A stretch of DNA of 64,000 nt from positions 36,525 to 100,524 of the forward strand of contig JAHLLQ010000011.1 of assembly GCA_020444065.1 (NCBI GenBank). The letters run 5' to 3'. Origin of the DNA: a bacterium (GTDB lineage Bacteria; Sumerlaeota; Sumerlaeia; SLMS01; JAHLLQ01). Shown piece by piece: positions 25,867 to 33,701 of this stretch (position 1 is its first letter; each line of letters opens with the position of its first letter). The position numbers and the translations under genes are program-made. The notes under the pieces were generated by a model. The model saw nothing but the letters and a program-made list of their open reading frames with translations, made no database searches and was not told the origin of the DNA.

Positions 25867-26541
25867 CTATTGGAAACCATCCCGGAAGACATCTCCCGAA
25901 GAGACGGTCCCATTCGTCGGATCATAACTGATGTAAGGCCCCAACATCGGATTCGCCACATCCGAGGGACTCCACTGATCTGTATCCGGGCCGTACGAGA
26001 GCAAAACGTAACGGGGGTAGTTCGACTGCCCCAGAATCTCTGGAACGCACTGGGGCGGGTTGAAGTACACGAATGGCAGATCGCGAGTATCTGCGAACGG
26101 ATCTGGCCTCAGGCCCCCAATCACGTACGCCACCGGCGTAGTCAGTACGGCCAGATCGTATCCCGATTCAAAGAAAACGGCCTTATCCTGCTGATGTGCA
26201 CGCCAGAACTCGGATTCAAAATCGGTCGTGTGAGAGTACCAGCCTGCCCCCCAGGGGTCGTTCACGGGAGCCGTCGTCGAGCTTGTCGCAGCGTCTTCGT
26301 CTCGGAATGTCCATGCAGAGCGCATCAGATCAACGACCGGAGGGGTGCTCTGAGGATACGTCCGGTAGTCCGCATAGTAGGCATGGAGTGCCGCTTCGAC
26401 GACGCTGAGGTCTGCCGTCGTCCGCGACATCTTTGAACGGACCTGCGCCTCGAGGAAGTTCGGAACGCCGATCGCGGCCAGAATCGCAATCACGACGACA
26501 ACGAAGAGGAGTTCAATGAGTGTGAAGCCTCGACGTCTCAT
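25867..26541 (-). CDS. GspG-like prepilin-type protein
   Basis: 224 residues. The leader 'MRRRGFTLIELLFVVVVIAI' gives a cleavage site before Phe with Glu5 and a long hydrophobic helix, followed by 'PNFLEAQVRSKMSRTTADLS', the standard N-terminal alpha helix of major pseudopilins. The C-terminal domain ends with 'ISYDPTNGTVSSGDVFR', matching the separate pseudopilin at 18344-18955. The start overlaps the preceding gene (ATGA), making it the last gene of a tightly packed operon. It is probably the major subunit of the pseudopilus. Confidence 0.9.
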   Translation of the reverse strand: MRRRGFTLIELLFVVVVIAILAAIGVPNFLEAQVRSKMSRTTADLSVVEAALHAYYADYRTYPQSTPPVVDLMRSAWTFRDEDAATSSTTAPVNDPWGAGWYSHTTDFESEFWRAHQQDKAVFFESGYDLAVLTTPVAYVIGGLRPDPFADTRDLPFVYFNPPQCVPEILGQSNYPRYVLLSYGPDTDQWSPSDVANPMLGPYISYDPTNGTVSSGDVFRDGFQ

Positions 26542-26930
26542 GATTTCTTCTCCAATCGCACGAATCGCACGCTGCCATCCTCCTTGGATTCCAGAACTGC
26601 CTCGTAGGCAAACCCGGCGATCAGCGAGTCTTCGCTGCCCAGCACCTCGACCGTGAGAGGAAGCAAATCAGAGTCGGAAGTGGCCTGGTAGTTCACTCGG
26701 CATCGGCCAATGGTGAAGTCCTTCGGGGCTCCTGGCGCGACCGCGATCGCTGTAGCAACTGCTCCTTCAGCGGCCGCTCGCGCCTGAAGTCGAACCTCAG
26801 TCATTGCCGATGCGCGGTAGGCGTCAAAGGAACGCATCGAGATGATGGCGCACATTGTCCCGAGCAGAATCACGAGTGGGATGAATCCCAGCATGAGCGA
26901 ACCGCGGTCCTTGCGGGGGCGAATCATCAT
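26538..26930 (-). CDS. PilX/GspK-like minor pilin protein
   Basis: 130 residues. After a basic N-terminus ('MMIRPRKDRGSLMLGFIPLV') comes a hydrophobic helix of about 20 residues ending near 'TMCAIISM', then an amphipathic helix rich in Ala. This is the layout of PilX/GspK-type minor pilins, which have G-S/A-x-L at the cleavage region and lack Glu5. Overlaps at both ends (ATGA) place it between two pilin genes. In known systems GspK caps the pseudopilus tip. This protein is much shorter than GspK, so it may be a simplified tip subunit (inference). Confidence 0.65.
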   Translation of the reverse strand: MMIRPRKDRGSLMLGFIPLVILLGTMCAIISMRSFDAYRASAMTEVRLQARAAAEGAVATAIAVAPGAPKDFTIGRCRVNYQATSDSDLLPLTVEVLGSEDSLIAGFAYEAVLESKEDGSVRFVRLEKKS

Positions 26931-27400
26931 TTCACTCCTCCGATCCAGTCATTGCCGACTCTCAATGGGATGCGCCGATCCAAACGGACCTCTCGCTCTG
27001 CGATCACGATGCTGGACACGACGTGAATCTGTTGCAGGCCATCTTCGCTCGACCGATCCATGGTGAACTCTCTGACATGAGGAAGCAAAGCGGCGCCTGC
27101 GGTATCATCTCCAACTGAACGCCGAAGGACACGCGCACCATCGACATAGTACCGTGCGATCCCGGGAAACTCTATCGACTCCGTCCCCACTTTTGCTTTA
27201 TCCGAATCATGAGCGTCGGCGACAATCTGCGCAGCCAGCGTCGAGAAGCCGGCCTCCTGTTCCATTCGGATATTCGCTCGGACATGCTCTTTCATTGGTT
27301 CGGTGATAATTGCCAGAGAACCGGCAGCCATGATCGAAATGATCGCGATCACGATGAGAAGCTCGATGAGCGTCAGGCCTTGATAGCGGTTCCTGATCAT
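26927..27400 (-). CDS. Prepilin-type minor pseudopilin (GspJ/PilW-like)
   Basis: 157 residues with the leader 'MIRNRYQGLTLIELLIVIAI', a type III signal sequence with Gly at -1 and Glu5. The helix continues to about residue 45. The C-terminal domain is beta-rich and ends in 'RLDRRIPLRVGNDWIGGVK'. It overlaps both neighbours by 4 nt. Order in the operon (I-like, J-like, K-like, G-like) mirrors gspIJK arrangements, which supports a minor-pseudopilin role. Confidence 0.8.
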   Translation of the reverse strand: MIRNRYQGLTLIELLIVIAIISIMAAGSLAIITEPMKEHVRANIRMEQEAGFSTLAAQIVADAHDSDKAKVGTESIEFPGIARYYVDGARVLRRSVGDDTAGAALLPHVREFTMDRSSEDGLQQIHVVSSIVIAEREVRLDRRIPLRVGNDWIGGVK

Positions 27401-27777
27401 GATGCATCTCCCAGTCGAAGGGTTGTCAGGCGAACGGGTTGAACGCCCTCGAGAGTCGCTCGCGTGACGAGGACATCAAGAAGCCATGTCCCATCCGGAC
27501 GCAGGCGCGTCTCGATCTTGGCGGCAACATCTTGTGGCCATTCTTCCCGCCGCAGTTCCTGCTCTCCTTCAATCAGCTCCTCGGCAGGAACATGACGCAG
27601 TCGTTCGATCTCTGCCTGGGCGATCATCACCATATCGCTGCGATCGGCTGCTCTTGAGCACGTGATAGAGCTTTGGCTTAGCGCCGCCATTGTCGTCACC
27701 GCCAGTAATCCCCAAAGGGCGACAAACACCATGGTCTCCAGCAGCGTCATGCCGTGGTTGTTTCTCTGTCGATTCAT
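27397..27777 (-). CDS. Prepilin-type minor pseudopilin (GspI/PilV-like)
   Basis: 126 residues. The leader 'RQRNNHGMTLLETMVFVALW' fits a prepilin cleavage after Gly with Glu5 and a hydrophobic helix, as in GspI/PilV proteins that start with M-T/S-L-L-E. The C-terminus ('GTWLLDVLVTRATLEGVQPV') is a short beta domain. It follows the second F gene by about 15 nt and overlaps the next pilin by 4 nt. Confidence 0.78.
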   Translation of the reverse strand: MNRQRNNHGMTLLETMVFVALWGLLAVTTMAALSQSSITCSRAADRSDMVMIAQAEIERLRHVPAEELIEGEQELRREEWPQDVAAKIETRLRPDGTWLLDVLVTRATLEGVQPVRLTTLRLGDAS

Positions 27778-27792
27778 CTTCAGTGTCCTCCT

Positions 27793-28824
27793 TCAGTGGA
27801 CTACGCGCGGAAACGAGAACAGCGGGATGTAAAGTCCAACGACAAGAATTCCAACAAACACTGCCACGAGGAAGATCAGAATTGGTTCGAAGAGCGATAG
27901 TGCTCGGGAGCTGAGTCGATCGAAGCGATCTTCGCAGTAGCTCGCGATGCCGTCGCAGGACTCCGGCAGGTCTCCTCGCTCCTCCGCTTTCGTAAAGAGA
28001 TACGCGACCGTGGAAGGGAACTCGTCACCGATTGTGCTGCTGAGTTGATGTCCTCTCTCCCCGGCTGTCGCCATGCGTTCGAGAGAAGTTCGAGTGCTCT
28101 TCCTTGTAACGGCCAATGCCGCCGCGCGCAGTGCCGTCGGAGCAGGAATGCTCCTGGTCATCATGACATTCAGATAGCGCATCACGACGGCCGTGTCGCT
28201 CAAGACCGTCAGAGAAGTGAACCCCGGCACGCCTGCAACGAGGTCGAAGACACGATCCTGAACGCGCTGAGCAAAGAGCATTGAAACACTGAGGGCGGCA
28301 ATCAGTCCGACCAGGACGAAGCCGGGAATGCCGGCCAAAACGTTCTCGCACATCAAGACCAGCTTGGTCAGACTTGGCAGTTCCGCCCCCAACTGAGAGT
28401 ACATCACGTAGAACTTTGGCACAATGTAGTTGGCCAGGAAGATCAGAACCAGAGACATGACGAACACCACAATCATTGGATAGAGCGTCGCCGTCAGCAT
28501 TGTGGTTCGATACCGCTTCAGACGGCGGGCATGATCGACGGCGAATTGAAGAAGCGTCGGTGCATCCCCAGAGACCTCTGCGCACTGCAGGACAGCGACA
28601 TAATGGCTGGGGACGGAGAACGATGACTCCTCAAGCGCCTGACTGAGCGGCTTGCCTTGTTCCAAGGCCTCCGCCATCTCCCCTGCCAACTGGCGAAGCC
28701 TCGCAGAGTCAAGGGACGAGGAGAGTTGGCGAAGTCCTTCGGGCATCGGAATGTCCGTCCGGGCAAAACTGGCCAGTTCCTGGGCCAATTGATCGAGCTC
28801 TTCGTACGAGAGTTTCTTTTCCAT
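27793..28824 (-). CDS. Type II secretion/type IV pilus inner-membrane platform protein (GspF/PilC family)
   Basis: 343 residues. Two repeated T2SSF domains are visible: 'LSYEELDQLAQELASFARTD' with 'GKPLSQALEE', then 'DTAVVMRYLNVMMTRSIPAP' with 'EERGDLPESCDGIASY'. Three membrane helices ('YPMIVVFVMSLVLIFLANYI', 'GFVLVGLIAALSVSML', 'PILIFLVAVFVGILVVGLYI') match the family. The ATG at 28824 with AGGAG upstream fixes the start; a longer open frame to 29088 lacks homology. It would anchor the E ATPase and drive pilin insertion. Confidence 0.88.
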   Translation of the reverse strand: MEKKLSYEELDQLAQELASFARTDIPMPEGLRQLSSSLDSARLRQLAGEMAEALEQGKPLSQALEESSFSVPSHYVAVLQCAEVSGDAPTLLQFAVDHARRLKRYRTTMLTATLYPMIVVFVMSLVLIFLANYIVPKFYVMYSQLGAELPSLTKLVLMCENVLAGIPGFVLVGLIAALSVSMLFAQRVQDRVFDLVAGVPGFTSLTVLSDTAVVMRYLNVMMTRSIPAPTALRAAALAVTRKSTRTSLERMATAGERGHQLSSTIGDEFPSTVAYLFTKAEERGDLPESCDGIASYCEDRFDRLSSRALSLFEPILIFLVAVFVGILVVGLYIPLFSFPRVVH

Positions 28825-28835
28825 ATTCCTGGCTC

Positions 28836-30338
28836 CTATTGGTACGGGACTGCGGTTGGAATGGCAAAAATCGGCAGGTAGAATGAAAGAACAACGATGA
28901 GGCAAATGAGACCCATGAGAACGACGCCCATAACCTCGGAAACTCGAGCCGTCCGTGCCAGCGTGTGGTAGGCTCGTCGTTGAACATCGTCTGCCAACTG
29001 CCGAATGTTCACGATGTAGTTGCTCATTCCATCCAGCAGGATCAGGCGGTTGCTGAGCCTCTCCGGCAGTACATTGGCTTCGCGGCATGCGAATCCGATC
29101 GATGTTCCTGTTTCCACAAGTTGAGCTGCTAGGTGCGAGCGTTTGCTCAATCGCCCTCCGCAGATCGCACCGGCAGTGCGCAAGGCATCCGCTTCACAAA
29201 CACCGGAATCCAGAGCCAGCGACAAAGACCCCATCCAACGCGATTCGAGTTGGGCCCGCTGTGCAGAACCGATCAGGAATACAAACCGGAGAGCTTTCGA
29301 CGTTGCCTCCTCGATGCCGAGAATCAGCCCCTCGATCGGTCGCATGATGCTCAGGGAAGCCATGACCGCAAAGGCGACCCAGAGAATGCTCATTGAGATG
29401 GCAAGTGTGATAATGATCGGGCCTGAATTCGTGAGCGCAGAGGGAAGCGAATCGTAACCGATCTGCATGGCGGGAATCAGAAGAACCATCCAGGCGGCAA
29501 AAATCGGAAACAGCAACAATATGCGTGATAGCATACTGCCATTCATCATCGACCGGATCACAAGGAAGAGTCCGATCACAAGCAGCGGAAATGCCAGAAA
29601 GGAAAGCACCTGAAGTGACACTGCCATGAACATGAAAATCGGCTGATGGAATGTGTTGCTGATATCGAGTTGAAAGAAGATGTCATCAAACCTGGGTTTG
29701 ACTCTCCAATAAAGGAAGCCGATCGGCAGAGACAGAATCATGATGATGTAGAGCGGGTAAACGGCCTGGCCCGAGTAGTGTGAGAGCTCTCGTTCCCGGA
29801 GTTGGAAATCCGCCAACGTCTGCATGGCCTTTGGCACAGTCCCCCAGCGCTCTCCGGCGCGCATGATCTCAACTTCCTGTCGGTCGAAATCGAATCCGCA
29901 GGAACGCATTGCCTCAGACATCGCCATCCCAGCGCTCACCAATGGATGCAGGCGCATTGCGAAGATCCGAGCGACTCTTTCGGAATCAATGTAGCGCGAT
30001 CCTAGAGCTGCGTATATCAAGTACGCGATCGGGGCCATCATGAGGAATGCGAGCGCCCCGATGAAGCTCAACGCGCCGTTCCGCGTATCTGCCCCTCGCG
30101 GAAAATCTCTGCCCAATGAGCTGCGCGCTTCCTTCACATTTTGGGAACACAGGCAAAGCGCAATTTCCAACGGTACGCCCTGGCGAGTAGACTCAGCGAG
30201 TTCGGCAAACAGGACAGCTTTCGCTTCACGACGCGCGGCTTGATTGGCGACAGGCGTGGTGCGCCAGTTGCGAAGGAGCTTCTCGATAATCGGCAGATGC
30301 ACTTCTTTTCGGAAGACGCTGTGATCGTCCACTTTCAT
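28836..30338 (-). CDS. Divergent GspF/PilC-family membrane protein
   Basis: 500 residues, longer and more divergent than the neighbouring F protein. Repeats reminiscent of T2SSF domains are visible: 'RIFAMRLHPLVSAGMAMSEA' with 'AGERWGTVPKAMQTLADF', and later 'RWMGSLSLALDSGVCEADAL' with 'CREANVLPERLSNRLI'. About seven or eight hydrophobic segments can be counted, against three in classical GspF. It lies 3 nt from the E ATPase and about 11 nt from the second F gene. Two F proteins in one operon recall archaeal-type and some tad systems (TadB/TadC), but sequence identity with those is not claimed. Confidence 0.7.
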   Translation of the reverse strand: MKVDDHSVFRKEVHLPIIEKLLRNWRTTPVANQAARREAKAVLFAELAESTRQGVPLEIALCLCSQNVKEARSSLGRDFPRGADTRNGALSFIGALAFLMMAPIAYLIYAALGSRYIDSERVARIFAMRLHPLVSAGMAMSEAMRSCGFDFDRQEVEIMRAGERWGTVPKAMQTLADFQLRERELSHYSGQAVYPLYIIMILSLPIGFLYWRVKPRFDDIFFQLDISNTFHQPIFMFMAVSLQVLSFLAFPLLVIGLFLVIRSMMNGSMLSRILLLFPIFAAWMVLLIPAMQIGYDSLPSALTNSGPIIITLAISMSILWVAFAVMASLSIMRPIEGLILGIEEATSKALRFVFLIGSAQRAQLESRWMGSLSLALDSGVCEADALRTAGAICGGRLSKRSHLAAQLVETGTSIGFACREANVLPERLSNRLILLDGMSNYIVNIRQLADDVQRRAYHTLARTARVSEVMGVVLMGLICLIVVLSFYLPIFAIPTAVPYQ

Positions 30339-30341
30339 CCT

Positions 30342-31526
30342 TCAGGACTCCTCTCCGGCAAAAGTAAAATCGAACTCGGCGCGCGAGATCAGGCCGTCAC
30401 TGACGAGCCTGCGGCCTTCCTGCACGAGATTTCCTCTCTGTTTCTCTGCGACTCTTGCGGCGATAGCTTCCGGAGTTGATCGTGCAAGAACCGCTTCGCG
30501 AAGCGACTCGTCCACGATTGCGAGTTCAAAGACTCCCCGACGCCCTCGATAGCCTGTCCCATTGCAATGATCGCAACCGGAGGCAATGTGTGCCCCGGAT
30601 TGCGGATCGGTCTTCCTGCATTGCGGACAGAGTTCCCTCAACAACCTCTGAGCCAATGCACCCGTCAGTGCCGAGGCGATCAGATACGGCTCTATGCCGA
30701 TGGAGAGCAAACGCGTGAAGACGCGCGCGACGCGACCTGCATGGATCGTTGACAACACGAGATGCCCCGTCATCCCAGCCTGAATCGCAATGCGTGCCGT
30801 TTCCGAATCGCGAATCTCGCCGATCAGAAGAACATTCGGATCCTGTCGGACGGCAGCGCGAAGAGCGCGCTCAAACGAAAGCCCCTGCGCTTCATTGACC
30901 TGCACCTGACCTGCGAAACCGAGATCGCACTCCACCGGATCCTCGATGGTCAGGAAGTTCAATCGATCGCCGTCCTGATCGAACAAGTGCTGCATCATCG
31001 CATACAACGTCGTTGTCTTACCACTTCCGCTCGGACCGGTCAGGAGGACGGTCCCTTCGCGTCGAAGGAGCAACTGCCTGGTGGCATTCAGAATCTCCTC
31101 CGACATTCCAAGCGTTGCAAGTTCGGCTGGTCGACTTCCCTTCTCAGGAAAGCGAACGACAACATTCTCACCGTGGATTGTAGGAAGAAAAGAGATGCGA
31201 AGGTGCTGCAGCGAATCCGACTCGATCTGCCACTCGATACGACCATCCTGAGGCTCTTGCCGCACGTAGGCCGGAAGACGGGATAGCACCTTCAGACGCG
31301 CGATGAGCATCTGGCACCGATCGCGGCCGATGCGGGCCAGGTCGATCAGTCCCCCGTCTTTGCGTCCGCGCGCAAGAATCCCCCACCGAAATGAGAGAAG
31401 ATGGAGATCGGAGCAGCCGAGATCGTGGCTCTCCTGGAGAAGCAAATGGACAGTCTCGACACCCCAACTGTCGTTGCAGGGAATCGAGTCGATTCGGGTT
31501 TGCAGGCTGCAGGAAGACAATAACAT
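30342..31526 (-). CDS. GspE/PilB-family secretion ATPase
   Basis: About 394 residues, short because the N-terminal N1 domain of GspE is missing. The Walker A motif 'GPSGSGKTTTLY' is at about 164-175, the Asp box 'NFLTIEDPVE' follows, and the Walker B/His region is 'VLLIGEIRDSETARIAIQAG' with 'GHLVLSTIHAG'. A zinc-binding tetracysteine module is present ('CPQC' and 'CDHC'). The start ATG at 31526 has GGAG 8 nt upstream; a TTG at 31541 is also possible. It powers pseudopilus extension at the inner membrane. The gene starts 91 nt after the BlaI-family regulator on the same strand. Confidence 0.92.
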   Translation of the reverse strand: MLLSSCSLQTRIDSIPCNDSWGVETVHLLLQESHDLGCSDLHLLSFRWGILARGRKDGGLIDLARIGRDRCQMLIARLKVLSRLPAYVRQEPQDGRIEWQIESDSLQHLRISFLPTIHGENVVVRFPEKGSRPAELATLGMSEEILNATRQLLLRREGTVLLTGPSGSGKTTTLYAMMQHLFDQDGDRLNFLTIEDPVECDLGFAGQVQVNEAQGLSFERALRAAVRQDPNVLLIGEIRDSETARIAIQAGMTGHLVLSTIHAGRVARVFTRLLSIGIEPYLIASALTGALAQRLLRELCPQCRKTDPQSGAHIASGCDHCNGTGYRGRRGVFELAIVDESLREAVLARSTPEAIAARVAEKQRGNLVQEGRRLVSDGLISRAEFDFTFAGEES

Positions 31527-31617
31527 ACCGTTACTCCACAAGGCATGAGTGGGGATAAGTGCTTCAAACTGTTTGGCGTCAGTTGCTCAGGCGAGATGCC
31601 CTAGAGCGGTGAGGTGA

Positions 31618-32040
31618 TCATTTCTGCGGATTGTCCTCCCCCCCTGCTGAATCTTTCTCCTCCAGAATCCCGCGAATGCGATTGATCTCTTTCTTGGAGA
31701 GATTCGCATCCTTCACGAAATAGGAGAGGAAAGAAGTCAGCGATCCATCCAGAACCCGATCGAGGAACGACTTGATTTCCTGGTCGGTGACTTTCTCCCG
31801 TGAACAGGCGGCTCGATACAGGTAGGAATTGCCCACCTGCTCGTACTCGACCGCCTCCTTCTTGACGAGACGCGCCAGCAGCGTCTTGACCGTCTTGTAC
31901 GCCCAGCCGTGGCCCTCGGGCAGAGCGGCGTAGACATCGCGAGCCGCCATCGGCCCCTTCTGCCAGAGGACTTTCATGATTTCCCACTCTGCATTGGACA
32001 GAGAGGGGAGATCGGCTGAGTCTCTGAGTTCTTCGGACAT
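31618..32040 (-). CDS. BlaI/MecI/CopY-family transcriptional repressor
   Basis: About 140 residues. The winged-helix domain is clear: 'LSNAEWEIMKVLWQKGPMAA' then 'GWAYKTVKTLLARLVKKEAV' and 'YLYRAACSREKVTDQEI', the hallmark of BlaI/MecI. These repressors bind TACAnnTGTA sites as dimers and are cleaved on signal by BlaR1-type proteases. The C-terminal dimer helices ('LTSFLSYFVKDANLSKKEIN') match. No BlaR1/MecR1 partner is encoded nearby. A perfect operator lies upstream at 32107-32124, so autoregulation is likely, and the downstream secretion genes may share the transcript. Confidence 0.9.
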   Translation of the reverse strand: MSEELRDSADLPSLSNAEWEIMKVLWQKGPMAARDVYAALPEGHGWAYKTVKTLLARLVKKEAVEYEQVGNSYLYRAACSREKVTDQEIKSFLDRVLDGSLTSFLSYFVKDANLSKKEINRIRGILEEKDSAGGEDNPQK

Positions 32041-32106
32041 GAGCAAAACCTTCGATTCTTGCCGTCAGCTTCGTTTCGTTTTCTTTTGAGTACACCAACA
32101 CTCTAT

Positions 32107-32124
32107 CGCCTACATTTGTAGGCG
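32107..32124. promoter_or_regulatory. BlaI-type operator overlapping the blaI promoter
   Basis: CGCCTACATTTGTAGGCG is a perfect 8-bp dyad with a 2-bp centre and contains the family consensus TACAnnTGTA. On the minus strand it lies between a TTGATT -35-like hexamer and GATAGA, a weak -10, spaced 17 nt, so binding would block the promoter. It also sits in the divergent region shared with the lipoprotein gene starting at 32253. Confidence 0.8.
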
Positions 32125-32252
32125 AATCAAGCGCAACTTAACCCTTTCCCCACTTTTTTCTTTCTCAGGGCGGAAACCCGCTTGCTTACTCCCACACTTG
32201 GAACCACCATGGAAGCAGTGATCCTGACCAATCTTTCGAGGGGGATGGACCC

Positions 32253-33497
32253 ATGCGGAAAGGTCTCTTCGCGACACTGCTCATCGGTCTTATGCTGTGC
32301 GCGGCTTGCAGTTCGACTCCGAAAGAATCAATGCCCGTCCAAAAACCTGCGCCGTACGGTGCGGCCGGGGCAGAGATGGGCGGAACCGGCACAATCTCGG
32401 GAATGCTGCGCGGCATGGATGGGCACGGCCTGGGCGGCAGAACCGTGTGGATTACGCTTGCCGATTCGGACGATGCGGATCGGTGGAGCGCCAGCCTGAC
32501 AACGCGACCCGATGGCACCTTTCAGATCAGCGGACTCAAAGCAGGCCGTTACGAGGTCCGAACGGAACTCCTGGCAGAGGAACAGTTGCTTTCTGATCAA
32601 GTCGTCCTGCGGTTGAAGGAAGGCGAAACGGAGCATGCATACCTTGATCTGTCCGATCGTATCCACTTGTCCGGAATCGTCCATCTGTCTGGCGAGCCCC
32701 CGGCGAAGGATGTCCAGATCGACCTGACACCCGAGGAAGGTGGAGAGGCGCTGATCCTGAAACTGGAGGACGACGGTGCGTTCAGCACGTACATCCGTCC
32801 GGGTAAGTACCGCCTTGGCGTCCTCACCGAGTTGTTCGGGCTGCGCGTGTCCGACGAGACGATCGATGTCTTGGAGAAGCCTGCCCGGCAGGCAATCGAT
32901 GTGGATCTCCCAACGGCCGAGGCAATTGTCTTCATCATCCCGCCAGAGGGTGTCAAATTCACCCAAGGAACGCTTTCCGCGGAGTATCTGACCCACGGAA
33001 ATGCGCAATCGGCCCGAGTTTTTCTGACAGAGCCGCGGTATCAATTCCCGCAATTGCTGGCCGGAACGTATCAGGCGGGATTCCGTCATGAGGATGGCCT
33101 TCAGGGTGTTTCTGCACCGACCGAGGTCGGACCGGGACTCGAGAACCGCATCCGAATTCCGCTGATGGAGCCGCAGGACCATACGTACGAAATCACGGTG
33201 AAGCTCCCGGAAGGCCGTCATGAATACAAGTTCTTCGCCTCGCCTGAAATCTGGCACATTGACGACGCAAATCCCCAAACAACAGGCATGGGCGTGTTCA
33301 CAAACTCCGTTGTCCAGGTGCCCGGAGGGGCCGTGTCAGAGGATGGCAAACGGTCTGCCTGGCCGGTTGTGGATGATCGATCGGGCATGGTTACATTCCG
33401 CGTAACAATGCCCTCCCTGCGGGGAGAGGTATACTTGCGTGGCAGCTTCAACGACTGGCGAGTCGATCCGGCGTACCGGATGGCAATCGTTGACTGA
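32253..33497 (+). CDS. Lipoprotein with carboxypeptidase-regulatory-like repeats and a CBM48-like C-terminus
   Basis: 414 residues. A lipobox-like 'LMLCAAC' places the lipidated Cys at residue 19. Residues about 45-130 and 137-215 look like carboxypeptidase-regulatory-like beta sandwiches ('GRTVWITLADSDD', 'PDGTFQISGLKAGRYEV'; 'GAFSTYIRPGKYRLGV'). The C-terminus resembles a glycogen-binding (CBM48) fold but in swapped order: 'YEITVKLPEGRHEYKFF' comes first at about 312-328 and 'GEVYLRGSFNDWRVDPAYRM' last at about 391-410. GAGGGGG precedes the ATG. It is divergent from blaI with the operator between them, so BlaI may control it too. Function is unknown; surface polysaccharide binding is a guess. 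Confidence 0.75.
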   Translation: MRKGLFATLLIGLMLCAACSSTPKESMPVQKPAPYGAAGAEMGGTGTISGMLRGMDGHGLGGRTVWITLADSDDADRWSASLTTRPDGTFQISGLKAGRYEVRTELLAEEQLLSDQVVLRLKEGETEHAYLDLSDRIHLSGIVHLSGEPPAKDVQIDLTPEEGGEALILKLEDDGAFSTYIRPGKYRLGVLTELFGLRVSDETIDVLEKPARQAIDVDLPTAEAIVFIIPPEGVKFTQGTLSAEYLTHGNAQSARVFLTEPRYQFPQLLAGTYQAGFRHEDGLQGVSAPTEVGPGLENRIRIPLMEPQDHTYEITVKLPEGRHEYKFFASPEIWHIDDANPQTTGMGVFTNSVVQVPGGAVSEDGKRSAWPVVDDRSGMVTFRVTMPSLRGEVYLRGSFNDWRVDPAYRMAIVD

Positions 33498-33701
33498 CAA
33501 ACCGGAATGACCAGCCAGCGGCCCTATCTGAGTCGCATGGTTGAAACTGGCACGATGCCAGCAGTGGCCGCGGTGAACTTGCGCTTGCACCACTGGGGAA
33601 GCCTCGCCAACCATCGCGCGCCTTCCCTGGGGGCCAACGTTCCCAGGCCAGGTTACTGTGCGCCCACCTGCGCTGAATTCCGATAAGAAAGTCGTTCGAG
33701 G

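Noticed and set aside
28825..29088. N-terminal extension of the first F protein
   Set aside because: The extension overlaps the second F gene in another frame, and the ATG at 28824 has a good AGGAG site.
32328..33278. Minus-strand frame opposite the lipoprotein gene
   Set aside because: Antisense shadow. The plus-strand gene has a lipobox, ribosome site and domain structure.
33498..33701. rnpA, rpmH or yidD before yidC
   Set aside because: These genes usually precede yidC, but no frame in the 204 nt gap encodes them.
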